Source of the DNA: Pseudobutyrivibrio sp. ACV-2
GTDB lineage: Bacteria; Bacillota; Clostridia; Lachnospirales; Lachnospiraceae
Length of the DNA: 64,000 bases
Assembly (NCBI RefSeq): GCF_900107545.1
Contig: NZ_FNQZ01000009.1
Coordinates: forward strand, 1-64,000
Direction of reading: 5' to 3'
How positions within the stretch are numbered: position 1 is the stretch's first letter; every line of letters starts with the position of its first letter. A program made the position numbers and the translations under genes. The notes beneath the pieces are model-generated. The model was not told the DNA's origin. It did not search any database and was given only the letters and a program-made list of their open reading frames with translations. Positions 15,855 through 24,042 of the stretch are shown here, piece after piece.

Positions 15855-16047
15855 ATAAGTACGTATTAATATCAATTACCAATTTCCTTTAGGCTGGAAT
15901 ATCCCTGTAAGTATTTCAAGGTTTTGATTTTCCTAAGAAAATCAAGAAACCTTATAAGCTGAAGCCGCTTACAGTCACTGTCGGTGAACTATCCCCCACC
16001 CACCGACCGGGGAGCATGTTATGAAGTTGTAACTCAAGCATGTGCAC
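15855..16047 (-). ncRNA. Conserved structured 5' leader, copy 2
   Basis: Nearly identical to 13632-13844 from about 15870 to 16047, although the downstream genes are unrelated. On the minus strand the long hairpin is better paired here: AAGGTTT with the downstream AACCTT, and TTGATTTTC with GAAAATCAA. The GTCGGTG / CACCGAC hairpin is unchanged. Preservation of pairing despite changes is the main argument for a functional RNA. Confidence 0.5.
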
Positions 16048-16091
16048 ATTATATCAGGATACAAAAAAGGACCTCGTAAAATTTACGAAGT
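16048..16091 (-). promoter_or_regulatory. Island control element, copy 6
   Basis: The palindrome (16069-16091) has lost its outer two pairs; T6 and TGATATAAT (16048-16056) follow on the minus strand. The neighbouring gene on the right is divergent, so here the element has no operon to terminate and must be acting only as promoter/operator. Confidence 0.65.
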
Positions 16092-16184
16092 GGCGATGTT
16101 ATTTGCATATCCCACCAAAACAATACTAATCTCACATAAAATACGATATAATTATTCCGATAGTAAAATTATGGAGATTATATT

Positions 16185-16622
16185 ATGCTTAGCATTTATT
16201 TTGGAGATTTAAAGGATTCAATATACAATACTTCTTCCTATTTCAAATTCAATTATGAAAAGGAATGGCTTACTGATCCATTTGTGTCTGAAATGATAAA
16301 AGATGTTGATGACTCAGTCGTTTTAGGAACGGGCGCCATTGATAGCCCTGTCATGGGAGTGATCGCCCCCGTGAGCCTTTCCGGCGGTGTAAAGACATTA
16401 ATACTTATTGATAAAGTGACAGATAAAGTGTTTAATGCATCTAACTGCGGAGATAACTGTGCAAAATGGATTTTGAAAATTGCCGAAAAAAAGGATATCA
16501 CTATCAACCTTAGGCACATTATGAATTTTGGAAAAGAAACATTTTCTGCAAAGATCCTTAATGATGATGTCATCGTATCGTCCATGGATGAACTCATCCC
16601 TATTGCTGGGAGGTACGTATAA
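16185..16622 (+). CDS. DUF4869-type protein (module B, copy 2)
   Basis: 145 aa, paralogue of 6593-7042 with the same order of motifs: D-P-F-V near residue 27, S-P-V-M-G-V-I, L-S-G-G-V-K-T-L near 64, and F-N-A-S-N-C-G-D-N-C-A-K-W near 80. The ribosome binding site is GGAG eight bases ahead of the ATG. A TATAAT at 16147-16152 is a likely -10. Divergent from the leader-controlled operon. Its stop overlaps the start of the ATPase gene (TAATG). Confidence 0.8.
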   Translation: MLSIYFGDLKDSIYNTSSYFKFNYEKEWLTDPFVSEMIKDVDDSVVLGTGAIDSPVMGVIAPVSLSGGVKTLILIDKVTDKVFNASNCGDNCAKWILKIAEKKDITINLRHIMNFGKETFSAKILNDDVIVSSMDELIPIAGRYV

Positions 16623-17587
16623 TGAAAGGCAGATATCACATCATCGTTCAAAGTTCACACCTAAAGTATGAATTTGATATCATCCGCAATATAACTATAA
16701 TAAAAGGCGATAGCGCCACTGGTAAAACAACCCTTGCCGAGCTTATTCGAGAATACACTTTAAATGGCACTGACACTGGTATCACAATCAGCTGCGATGT
16801 ACCTTGCAGGTTGTTAGAGGGCAACACTTGGGCTGAGCAACTGTCACTTATCAATGACAGTATTGTTTTCATAGATGAAGGGAACAGCTTTGTTTCTTCA
16901 AATGAATTTGCTTCTGCCATAAAAGGCTCTAGCAATTATTATGTAATCATCACTCGAGAGAGTCTGCATTCTCTACCTTATAGTGTCACAGAAATCTATG
17001 GAATTCATTCATCTGGAAAATATAACTCGCTTGAGCCAGTTTACCATGAACTTTATAAGATATATAGCAGTGAGAAAGCCACTTCATCCAAGCCTGACAC
17101 AGTAATTGTTGAAGATAGTAATTCCGGTTATGAGTTCTTTGATACTCTATTCAAAAATACAAAATGCATATCAGCAAAAGGACGTGACAATATTTTTTCA
17201 CTACTAACTGATGGCAACATAACTGGTAATATTTTAGTCATTGCTGATGGGGCAGCATTTGGTGCACCAATGTCCAACATTCACAGCTTCGTTGAAAACA
17301 AAGATAATATTAGCTTGTATTTACCAGAGTCTTTTGAATGGCTAATACTAGATTCCGTCTTACTAGATAATTCCGATGTCAGAAAAATCCTTTCTGCACC
17401 AGAAGATCATATAGATTCTGAAAACTATTTTAGTTGGGAACGGTACTTTACTCATTTACTTATAGAAAAGACCGAGGATTCTTATCTGAAATATACTAAA
17501 GCTAAGTTGAATCCAGCTTACTTACATGAGAAAAGTTTAAATGCAATTTCTCAAAAGTTACCTAAATTATTATTAGACCTAATTTAA
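16622..17587 (+). CDS. P-loop ATPase partner of DUF4869, long form (module B, copy 2)
   Basis: 321 aa. Walker A G-D-S-A-T-G-K-T-T near residues 29-37; Walker B S-I-V-F-I-D-E-G near 79-86; F-A-S-A-I-K-G-S-S-N-Y-Y-V after it. Residues 1-155 match the short protein at 6126; residues 160-321 are an additional domain with V-I-V-E-D near 162 and a helical end, absent from copy 1. The two forms together define the family. No membrane segments. Role unknown; the obligate pairing with DUF4869 suggests a two-protein device. Confidence 0.75.
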   Translation: MKGRYHIIVQSSHLKYEFDIIRNITIIKGDSATGKTTLAELIREYTLNGTDTGITISCDVPCRLLEGNTWAEQLSLINDSIVFIDEGNSFVSSNEFASAIKGSSNYYVIITRESLHSLPYSVTEIYGIHSSGKYNSLEPVYHELYKIYSSEKATSSKPDTVIVEDSNSGYEFFDTLFKNTKCISAKGRDNIFSLLTDGNITGNILVIADGAAFGAPMSNIHSFVENKDNISLYLPESFEWLILDSVLLDNSDVRKILSAPEDHIDSENYFSWERYFTHLLIEKTEDSYLKYTKAKLNPAYLHEKSLNAISQKLPKLLLDLI

Positions 17588-17597
17588 GTTTCTATAC

Positions 17598-17642
17598 GAG
17601 CATGAAGAATCTGAGTGAGGTTCTTCGTGCTTGTTTATTTTC
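17598..17642. terminator. Bidirectional terminator between convergent genes
   Basis: GAGCATGAAGAATC pairs with the downstream GGTTCTTCGTGCTTG arm; T-rich sequence follows on the plus strand and A-rich sequence precedes it, so it can serve the ATPase gene (plus) and, more weakly, the 17647 gene (minus). Confidence 0.75.
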
Positions 17643-17646
17643 TATA

Positions 17647-18135
17647 CTAATCAAACCAATCATCAATATCACATGGCATTTCTCTGACTTGGAATCGAAT
17701 TTCTTCTAAGCGGGCGAACTCTGTTAAACAGCTAAATAATTCGTCGTTATAACCTTCTGTGCCGTACTTACAAGCATATCCGATTGCTTTTACGCTTTCT
17801 AAACTGAGTGGATAAAGTTCATCAGTTCTAGCGTCTCTCAAACTAGCGAAGTCTTTGAGATTCACTGGTATTTCAATACCCTTTTCTGATAAATACTCAA
17901 GGTATTCGTATAAGTAGTTCAATGCACTACCAAGGTTTCCACCGAAACCTCTGCTGTGTACTACATCTTTACGAATGTCTTCAGGAATATCAGATACTTT
18001 ACAAGGGCCAAGCTTGAGATTCTTAATCTCGTCAAACTTAGTGATGTCGAAATAGTCTGGTCTTTCGTCCTGTTCAACAAGCTCTCGAGCTGTTTTGCCA
18101 GTTCTTTCTTCGATTAACATTTTCCTTTCTTCCAT
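17647..18135 (-). CDS. Hypothetical 162-residue protein
   Basis: Start at the ATG 18133-18135; a TTG six bases upstream is the alternative and sits closer to the AAAGG site. The protein is soluble and mainly helical, with an R-G-F-G-G-N-L-G-S-A-L-N-Y-L-Y-E-Y-L segment near residue 63 and an acidic end (D-I-D-D-W-F-D). Single-gene operon behind control element copy 7. No family recognised. Confidence 0.6.
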   Translation of the reverse strand: MEERKMLIEERTGKTARELVEQDERPDYFDITKFDEIKNLKLGPCKVSDIPEDIRKDVVHSRGFGGNLGSALNYLYEYLEYLSEKGIEIPVNLKDFASLRDARTDELYPLSLESVKAIGYACKYGTEGYNDELFSCLTEFARLEEIRFQVREMPCDIDDWFD

Positions 18136-18182
18136 TGTCAATGTTTCCTTTCAAAATAAAGCTACAACTGAATTATGAGCAC

Positions 18183-18229
18183 ATTATACAGGGGTATAAA
18201 AAGGTACCTCGTAGAATTTACGAAGCCCC
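18183..18229 (-). promoter_or_regulatory. Island control element, copy 7
   Basis: The palindrome at about 18203-18229 contains CTTCGTAAATTCTACGAG on the minus strand. It is followed by a T5 run and TGTATAAT (18183-18190), 28 bp from the centre. It serves the 17647 gene. The 100 bp between it and the dual-OB gene contain nothing else I recognise. Confidence 0.6.
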
Positions 18230-18328
18230 CTAATCAGGTCAATATCCATATTATGAATTAACCATTCTTTCGGCAACTTTGTCCACACGAAGATTTCCTT
18301 TCAAACTTGTAAATAGAAATTTTATCAT

Positions 18329-19198
18329 TTAACTCAGATAATTTTTCTCGCATTCCTTACATTGTCCCATGCCGTCAGCTACCATATCATCCCATAATGC
18401 ATAGATAACTGAGTCCTTATATTTTTCAAGATACTTACAATCACTGAATGCGTGGAAGAAACCATAGGTATTATTTTCAATCGTATATACGGTTTCAAAT
18501 ATCTTTGCAATTATCTTATAATGCCTTTCTCGATATTCTTCACCGACACTCATAATCAGATATGTCTCACCAAATTTCAGCCCCTGGAAATCCGTTTTAG
18601 CAGCATCATAATCTGGATCTGTGACAGACAATCCATCGTATTGATGTCCCTTATATTTAAATCGTGCTCTATAATGAGCCTGATACCCGTCTTCATCGTA
18701 CTTTTCCTTAGGATACAGTTCTAAATCCTCCACCTTAACCATAACTAGGGATTTGTTGCACTCGATTGCATCTTCGATACTTAGACTAGTAGTGTCGTCT
18801 TTGTATATATACTCATCGTCACTTACAATTCCCAAATGCATAACTTCATCAATGGAAGCTTTTCGTACTAATTTGAACTTATCACGTACAATATAATTTT
18901 CAGGTTGTATGCTTAATAAATTCTCTGGATACTGTTCTGTGAATCCATTCCCCCATCCATGGGCATTACACTCTATCCTCTTTTGAGAATCTATCTTTTC
19001 TGCATCCACTTCCACCACATCAAAAGGCTCACAAAGTGTACCATCCTCATAAATTGCCTCAGCATCAGCAATTTTAAAATGATAATGTGGCCCCACAAGT
19101 CTAATCCACTGATTATTTTGCAAGTTAATGCCTGCTACACAATATCCTCCATCGTCTGCTTTGTGTTTATCTGATCTTGTAAGAATTAAAACTTCCAC
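18329..19198 (-). CDS. Dual-OB-type protein ending the DUF1848-helicase operon
   Basis: 289 aa. The N-terminal part (E-V-L-I-L-T-R-S-D-K, Y-C-V-A-G-I, W-I-R-L-V-G) and the later H-Y-R-A-R-F-K-Y-K-G and Y-L-I-M-S-V-G-E strands fit what I know as the dual OB-containing domain, a putative nucleic-acid-binding beta-barrel pair found in accessory operons. A C-terminal C-K-E-C motif may bind metal. Located 13 bp after the preceding DUF488 gene, last in a six-gene operon. Family call moderate; function unknown. Confidence 0.55.
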   Translation of the reverse strand: MEVLILTRSDKHKADDGGYCVAGINLQNNQWIRLVGPHYHFKIADAEAIYEDGTLCEPFDVVEVDAEKIDSQKRIECNAHGWGNGFTEQYPENLLSIQPENYIVRDKFKLVRKASIDEVMHLGIVSDDEYIYKDDTTSLSIEDAIECNKSLVMVKVEDLELYPKEKYDEDGYQAHYRARFKYKGHQYDGLSVTDPDYDAAKTDFQGLKFGETYLIMSVGEEYRERHYKIIAKIFETVYTIENNTYGFFHAFSDCKYLEKYKDSVIYALWDDMVADGMGQCKECEKNYLS

Positions 19199-19211
19199 AA
19201 TTGTATCCTTT

Positions 19212-19649
19212 CTATAGATGCTTTACTTCAACTCCAAGTTCCCTTTCCATTGCTTCTGCCACAAGTCTTCGGTGGCACATATCAGGAAGTGCCTCCGAGC
19301 ACAAAAGAACTGCATTCTCTTTATCTAAATAATGCTTTGCAAAATGACCTACCATATCTCTTTTTACTATCAGAGAATTAAAAATTTCTGTATAGGCATC
19401 CCAATCTATCTTTTTACTCTTATAATCGCTGAGCAGTTCTTTTGTCGGTGCATACACCAGCTGATGTTCGTATTTGCAGCCAACTATCTCTTTTAGGAAA
19501 TACTCTAAATCTTTTCCCTTAGTAAATCCTGCCAGCTGGGATTGATTGTTTAATCTTACATCTATTAACAGCTCTACATTATTAGACTTAAGCTTCTCAA
19601 AAAATTCTCTGGCGGTCTTTTGGGTGAATCCAATCGTATATAATGTCAT
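19212..19649 (-). CDS. DUF488 protein, short paralogue
   Basis: 145 aa. Residues 2-35 read L-Y-T-I-G-F-T-Q-K-T, then L-I-D-V-R; near residue 115 comes the signature L-L-C-S-E-A-L-P-D-M-C-H-R-R. The paired Cys and C-H-R are the conserved residues of DUF488 and suggest a catalytic or metal site; activity is not established. It begins one base after the stop of the larger DUF488 gene, so the two are probably translated together and may form a heterodimer. Confidence 0.85.
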   Translation of the reverse strand: MTLYTIGFTQKTAREFFEKLKSNNVELLIDVRLNNQSQLAGFTKGKDLEYFLKEIVGCKYEHQLVYAPTKELLSDYKSKKIDWDAYTEIFNSLIVKRDMVGHFAKHYLDKENAVLLCSEALPDMCHRRLVAEAMERELGVEVKHL

Positions 19650-20270
19650 CTATTCCTCGCCTCCTTCCTTATCAGAACCTAGCCTATATCCTATGTCCTT
19701 ATTTCTAATTCTGTAGGCCTCAACCAGATATTCCTCCTCGGTCTTCTCATGGCCTATATCAAATAACGACAATTGATTCCTATCAGGAAAAAACATATCC
19801 AAAAGCTGTTGATTAAGCTGGTATTGAGAAATAGCACTTCCATCATGCAGGATGTGCTTCACATCTATACCATCAAGCTCAAATCCTCTGCCGACCATTA
19901 TCGCTCTATGGCAATCTATAGGATTCTTCTCTGTACACATAAGAGCTATATTGTATTTTTCCAAGCCGTGCTCAATGTTCAGCATGCCTTTTTTAAATAA
20001 ATCCGATTGCCGGAACATTTCAAAATCCAAATAATTATTGGGATAATACTGCTTATCCTCCTGCCTGGCGCCAAAAAACTTGCCCATATGGAAATACTCA
20101 ATTCCATTTTTCTTTAACACTGCACTTAAGGCATCCGAATTATACTGAGATGCAAATCTGGAATAAGGAGTACTCCTTACATCAATGATATACTGCACAT
20201 TGAACTTTCTTAACAATTCTAAAAAATGTTCCACTGGATAAGTCGAATGACCTACTGTATATAACTGCAC
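19650..20270 (-). CDS. DUF488 protein, long paralogue
   Basis: 206 aa. Y-T-V-G-H-S-T-Y-P near residue 4, I-I-D-V-R-S-T-P-Y-S near 27, and L-M-C-T-E-K-N-P-I-D-C-H-R-A near 111 mark a full DUF488 domain. The extra 60 C-terminal residues (L-N-Q-Q-L-L-D-M-F-F-P onward) are absent from the neighbour. Its start overlaps the stop of the receiver gene by one base. Two DUF488 paralogues in tandem inside one operon are unusual. Confidence 0.85.
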   Translation of the reverse strand: MQLYTVGHSTYPVEHFLELLRKFNVQYIIDVRSTPYSRFASQYNSDALSAVLKKNGIEYFHMGKFFGARQEDKQYYPNNYLDFEMFRQSDLFKKGMLNIEHGLEKYNIALMCTEKNPIDCHRAIMVGRGFELDGIDVKHILHDGSAISQYQLNQQLLDMFFPDRNQLSLFDIGHEKTEEEYLVEAYRIRNKDIGYRLGSDKEGGEE

Positions 20271-20662
20271 TATTCTACCTCACTCTCCGCAGCCTGCTTC
20301 ACAAGCGCAATCAATTCCGGCTCCCAGTTTCTCTCCTTGCCGTAAAGAACCTCGCCGATTGCATCCTCGCTTCGATACTGCTGATTGGAGAAAATAATTA
20401 CTGGTATACCATATTCCTTTTCTTTTACAGTGGCAGCTAGTTCCAATCCACATTGGTCCTCAGCACCTCTTGACTCGCGAGGATACCACATATCTGTAAT
20501 TATAACACCAAACTCATCCTGAGACAGCACGCTTTGCTCAATAGCATAAAGGCCATCTTCAAGATTCTTCTCTTGCTTAATATCTCTGAAGCCAACGCTA
20601 GCAAGCGCTCGTTTAACAGCATCAAATTTCTCTGGTGTATCCTCAATATATAAAATCTTCAT
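20270..20662 (-). CDS. Stand-alone response-regulator receiver domain
   Basis: 130 aa starting M-K-I-L-Y-I-E-D at the ATG 20660-20662, which has GGAGGT seven bases upstream; an earlier ATG has no properly spaced site. The acidic pair (I-E-D), the phospho-acceptor Asp (V-I-I-T-D-M-W-Y-P near residue 53) and the S/T strand (V-I-I-F-S-N) are present. The usual conserved Lys after the S/T strand is not clearly in place. No output domain and no histidine kinase nearby, so it may control its operon partners by direct contact. Confidence 0.75.
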   Translation of the reverse strand: MKILYIEDTPEKFDAVKRALASVGFRDIKQEKNLEDGLYAIEQSVLSQDEFGVIITDMWYPRESRGAEDQCGLELAATVKEKEYGIPVIIFSNQQYRSEDAIGEVLYGKERNWEPELIALVKQAAESEVE

Positions 20663-20716
20663 GGCTTTTACCTCCATCTCTTTACCGCCAATCCATAAAA
20701 TATCAGCAATCTGTGG

Positions 20717-23700
20717 CTATTCTCTCCTAAAAGGTAAGATCTGGAAGACTGTATGATCTACATCCTCTCCAGTCGCCATGTTGAGGTTCTTTCTAGGGAT
20801 TGATCTTATTTTCCGACACTTTTTCTGGACACATTTTTCACAAATCGTGGTAATCGATTTGCCCTCAAGAAGCTGGTCATCTGTGATATTGCCGTCACAA
20901 TTATTAACCAAAATACCGCCCTTGGACATATAATTCTGTACCTCTACGGGTAGGTTAAAATCGGCATATTTATTTTCATAATCCACTATGCAGTCATCCT
21001 TTGATTGAAATACCATTTTATCATCGTCAATCAAATCAAAGTATTCATTGCAGACCCAACCGTCTATCACATCCTGACCAAAAGCTTCAGGGGCATACCC
21101 CTTCTCTCTCATGGTAGCAATTATCTTTTCTACCAAGGCATTATCTTCATCAAAGGTTTTACTTCCTCTGTAGGAAACGCAAATAATGATATAGTCCCTC
21201 ACTAGTGTTGCTTCTGATACTCTCTCGCAGAACTGATCAATAATTGAGGTACCAGTCGAATCATCATCCAATCCTTCGCTAAGCATTTTGGGAAACATAA
21301 TTACATTTGCTAAAAAAGTTTGCATTTCATTCCAAAAATCCACCATTCCTGAATCAAGATGACCTGTGGTTTTCAGGTATTCGTTGTGCTCGGCTACTTC
21401 TTCTGGAAATAGCATACCGACATCTGCCCACTTAACAATGTCTATTCCCCTGTAGTATAGTTTCTTTTCTAAACTGTAATCCTCTGTATCTAATAATTGA
21501 CGATGTGCATATAGTAGCGACAGTGCATCCACCATAGACCCACAACCAAAGGTATAAACAACTGCTGCATCATCTTTAGCATCCTTTAATTCCTTAGACA
21601 GCAATCGCAAAACCAGATCATATATCCAGTAATATTCCAGAGCATAATATTTGGCATATTTCATCATGTAAAAAGCAACCTGGAATTCATCACTGTAATC
21701 TGGTATACCTTCTCCAAAATTAACGCGCTGTATCCTATTTTCAAAGGCTTCGCGGGTAAGGTGTTCTTCTAAGAAATCTTTAGCTTCAAGTAATTTATTG
21801 TCGAGATATTCCATATTCATAATTTCATTAACCCCCAATACTGGTGCCTTCTCATCAAAAACAGCTTCAATAATTTGATCCAATTCATCCGAAGATGTAC
21901 CATCAGTCGAAAGTCTTAAATACCTTCTTTCGGCAAATTTCTTGTTCATTAATGAAACTATTCGGTCTTTTAATTCGTCCTTTTTCGCTTGCTCTTCATC
22001 CGAACGATGATATGCTCCATCCACTTCAATTATCGCATATACGTATCCAGCTTTTGCAATGACAAAATCAAAGCGGGCTCCATTTTCCACATATTCCTTA
22101 ATCTCTTCATCGTCTAATGGAATATTTTTGAATTTTCTAAGTTCCACCTCTCTATGTATCTCAAAGTCAGCTAATAAGCCATCACATTTTTTCAATTCCT
22201 CATAAAGGCATTCTTCAGGAGCGAAGTCCCTTTTACCTGAATGTCTTTTTTCATCCTCACCAGCTCTAAATTTCTGGCGATAATAAGGTATCTTATCAAA
22301 AACTGAAGAAATAGATGTGCGTATGAATCCATAATCTGCGCCTGTATCACGGAGCTTTTCCTGGGCATAAACATACCCCAGAAAATCTCTGAGATAGCAT
22401 TCCTGTTTCCATTTATTTTTCACAAGGTATCCAAGCTCTTTTTCCTGCATTTCTTCTGGGAGCCATACTGCAGAGGTTATAACGCATATTTCTTTCTTTG
22501 CCCTGGATATAGCCACATTAATCAATGTTTTCTTTTGAGACCATGGCTTATTTCCAGCATCCTGTACAGGCATTATGTACACTCTGTCATAGCCTCTTCC
22601 CTGGGCCTTGTGAATAGTTAACTGAGGAATCTTATTTATAAAACCAGCCTCTTCATCCTCTGGGTTTTTCCCCTGGCTGTCATATTCAATATCATTATCT
22701 ATGATTACACCTTCAAGTTCTCCAGCAGCAACCACTTCTTGAATCCTTTCCTGAAGAAGCTCCAAATGATACTTAAAAGGTGAAAGCACACAAATACTAT
22801 AGTCAGGCTCGTCTATTAATTTATTGTAAATATCTGGAAGTTCTTCTCTGACAAAGATTTCAATCTGTCTTTTGTTATAATTGTTGTTTTTAGGCTTATC
22901 CTCTTCATCCTTAGCTGGAGCATCTATACATTCCCAATAATCCCCTTCATACCAGCGGATTCTTATAGGGAGTTTTTTTCCTGCATCGCTTGTTTTAACT
23001 ATAAGCTGATTCTTATACACTTTTTCATTGCAAAATCCAATAATAGCAGGATGACACCTGAAATGCTCATTTAAAAGAATAGCGCTGCACCTATCACCAA
23101 AACTCTGACCACAGGCCTTCATGAAGCTATTGTCCTCTTTATCAATAAAAAACTCATAGCTTCCCTTCAACTGCTTTTCACTATCTATGCCACCTTCAAT
23201 TTTTTTGTGAATAGGAGGCAATTGCTCATTATCTCCCAAAAGAATAAGGTGCTTAGCAGAGGACATGGCTATCAATCCAATATAGCATGGCACCTGTGAG
23301 CACTCATCTACAATGACATAATCATATTCATCCATATCAGCTACACATTTGCGCAGTGAATGAATCGTACTGAATATAATAGGATAGCTATCAAGCAAAA
23401 GTTTGGGAAATATATATTTATTGTCAGCCTTACAGCTGCGAAGCTTCTTATGTAAATCTGGATTTACCTCCTTGAGACTTTTCTTAAATTCTTTTCTTTT
23501 ATCCTGAGGTCCCAACCTTGCATAGCATTTTGCAAGACTGGCTTCTGTGCTGACAGCATCCTTTGCATTTTCAATAGCCTCACTATTTGCTGAAATGACT
23601 GCTATTTTTGCATCGGGATAAAAATCTCTAATGCAAAGCAAAATGTTCTTGATGGTCTCCGTCTTACCGGTGCCTGGAGGCCCCTGAATAATTGTAATAT

Positions 23701-24007
23701 CATTAAGGAGGGCATTTGAAATAGCATCAACTTGCGCAGGGTACGGAGGAATAGGCATGCCATCACACAGTGCCATAACTTTAGCATTCATAGCTTCAAG
23801 CTCACTCTTAGAAGCACGCTTAATGGCAGCTTTAGCCTCATCATCCTGCAGAAATGCCTTGGTAAGAGTATTCAAATTATCTGCTAAAACACCTAGAGCT
23901 TTCTCCTCATAGAACCATGAGACAGAATATCCGTATGGTATACCATCCTCACCAATACCTATTTTTTCTGCTAAATCCTTGTAGTATTGCCAGATTCTCT
24001 CATTCAT
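20717..24007 (-). CDS. Superfamily 1 helicase with nuclease and methyltransferase-like regions
   Basis: 1096 aa. Residues 60-530 are a DNA2/Upf1-type SF1 helicase: Walker A G-P-P-G-T-G-K-T near 108, D-E-C-S-Q near 235, G-D-N-E-Q-L-P near 258, H-F-R-C-H-P near 315, and H-K-A-Q-G-R-G-Y-D with V-A-I-S-R-A-K near 470-505. Near residue 650 comes F-D-F-V-I-A, then I-E-V-D-G-A-Y-H-R and Q-A-K-K-D, the pattern of DUF559/Vsr-like endonucleases. Residues about 800-870 (V-Y-T-F-G-C-G-S-M-V-D-A-L, then Y-R-G-I-D-I-V-K-W) resemble the SAM-binding start of a Rossmann methyltransferase. A four-Cys cluster lies near the C-terminus. Methyltransferase part is inference. Confidence 0.8.
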   Translation of the reverse strand: MNERIWQYYKDLAEKIGIGEDGIPYGYSVSWFYEEKALGVLADNLNTLTKAFLQDDEAKAAIKRASKSELEAMNAKVMALCDGMPIPPYPAQVDAISNALLNDITIIQGPPGTGKTETIKNILLCIRDFYPDAKIAVISANSEAIENAKDAVSTEASLAKCYARLGPQDKRKEFKKSLKEVNPDLHKKLRSCKADNKYIFPKLLLDSYPIIFSTIHSLRKCVADMDEYDYVIVDECSQVPCYIGLIAMSSAKHLILLGDNEQLPPIHKKIEGGIDSEKQLKGSYEFFIDKEDNSFMKACGQSFGDRCSAILLNEHFRCHPAIIGFCNEKVYKNQLIVKTSDAGKKLPIRIRWYEGDYWECIDAPAKDEEDKPKNNNYNKRQIEIFVREELPDIYNKLIDEPDYSICVLSPFKYHLELLQERIQEVVAAGELEGVIIDNDIEYDSQGKNPEDEEAGFINKIPQLTIHKAQGRGYDRVYIMPVQDAGNKPWSQKKTLINVAISRAKKEICVITSAVWLPEEMQEKELGYLVKNKWKQECYLRDFLGYVYAQEKLRDTGADYGFIRTSISSVFDKIPYYRQKFRAGEDEKRHSGKRDFAPEECLYEELKKCDGLLADFEIHREVELRKFKNIPLDDEEIKEYVENGARFDFVIAKAGYVYAIIEVDGAYHRSDEEQAKKDELKDRIVSLMNKKFAERRYLRLSTDGTSSDELDQIIEAVFDEKAPVLGVNEIMNMEYLDNKLLEAKDFLEEHLTREAFENRIQRVNFGEGIPDYSDEFQVAFYMMKYAKYYALEYYWIYDLVLRLLSKELKDAKDDAAVVYTFGCGSMVDALSLLYAHRQLLDTEDYSLEKKLYYRGIDIVKWADVGMLFPEEVAEHNEYLKTTGHLDSGMVDFWNEMQTFLANVIMFPKMLSEGLDDDSTGTSIIDQFCERVSEATLVRDYIIICVSYRGSKTFDEDNALVEKIIATMREKGYAPEAFGQDVIDGWVCNEYFDLIDDDKMVFQSKDDCIVDYENKYADFNLPVEVQNYMSKGGILVNNCDGNITDDQLLEGKSITTICEKCVQKKCRKIRSIPRKNLNMATGEDVDHTVFQILPFRRE

Positions 24008-24042
24008 AACAACCTTAGCACCTCTTGATGCACAAACTCCAT

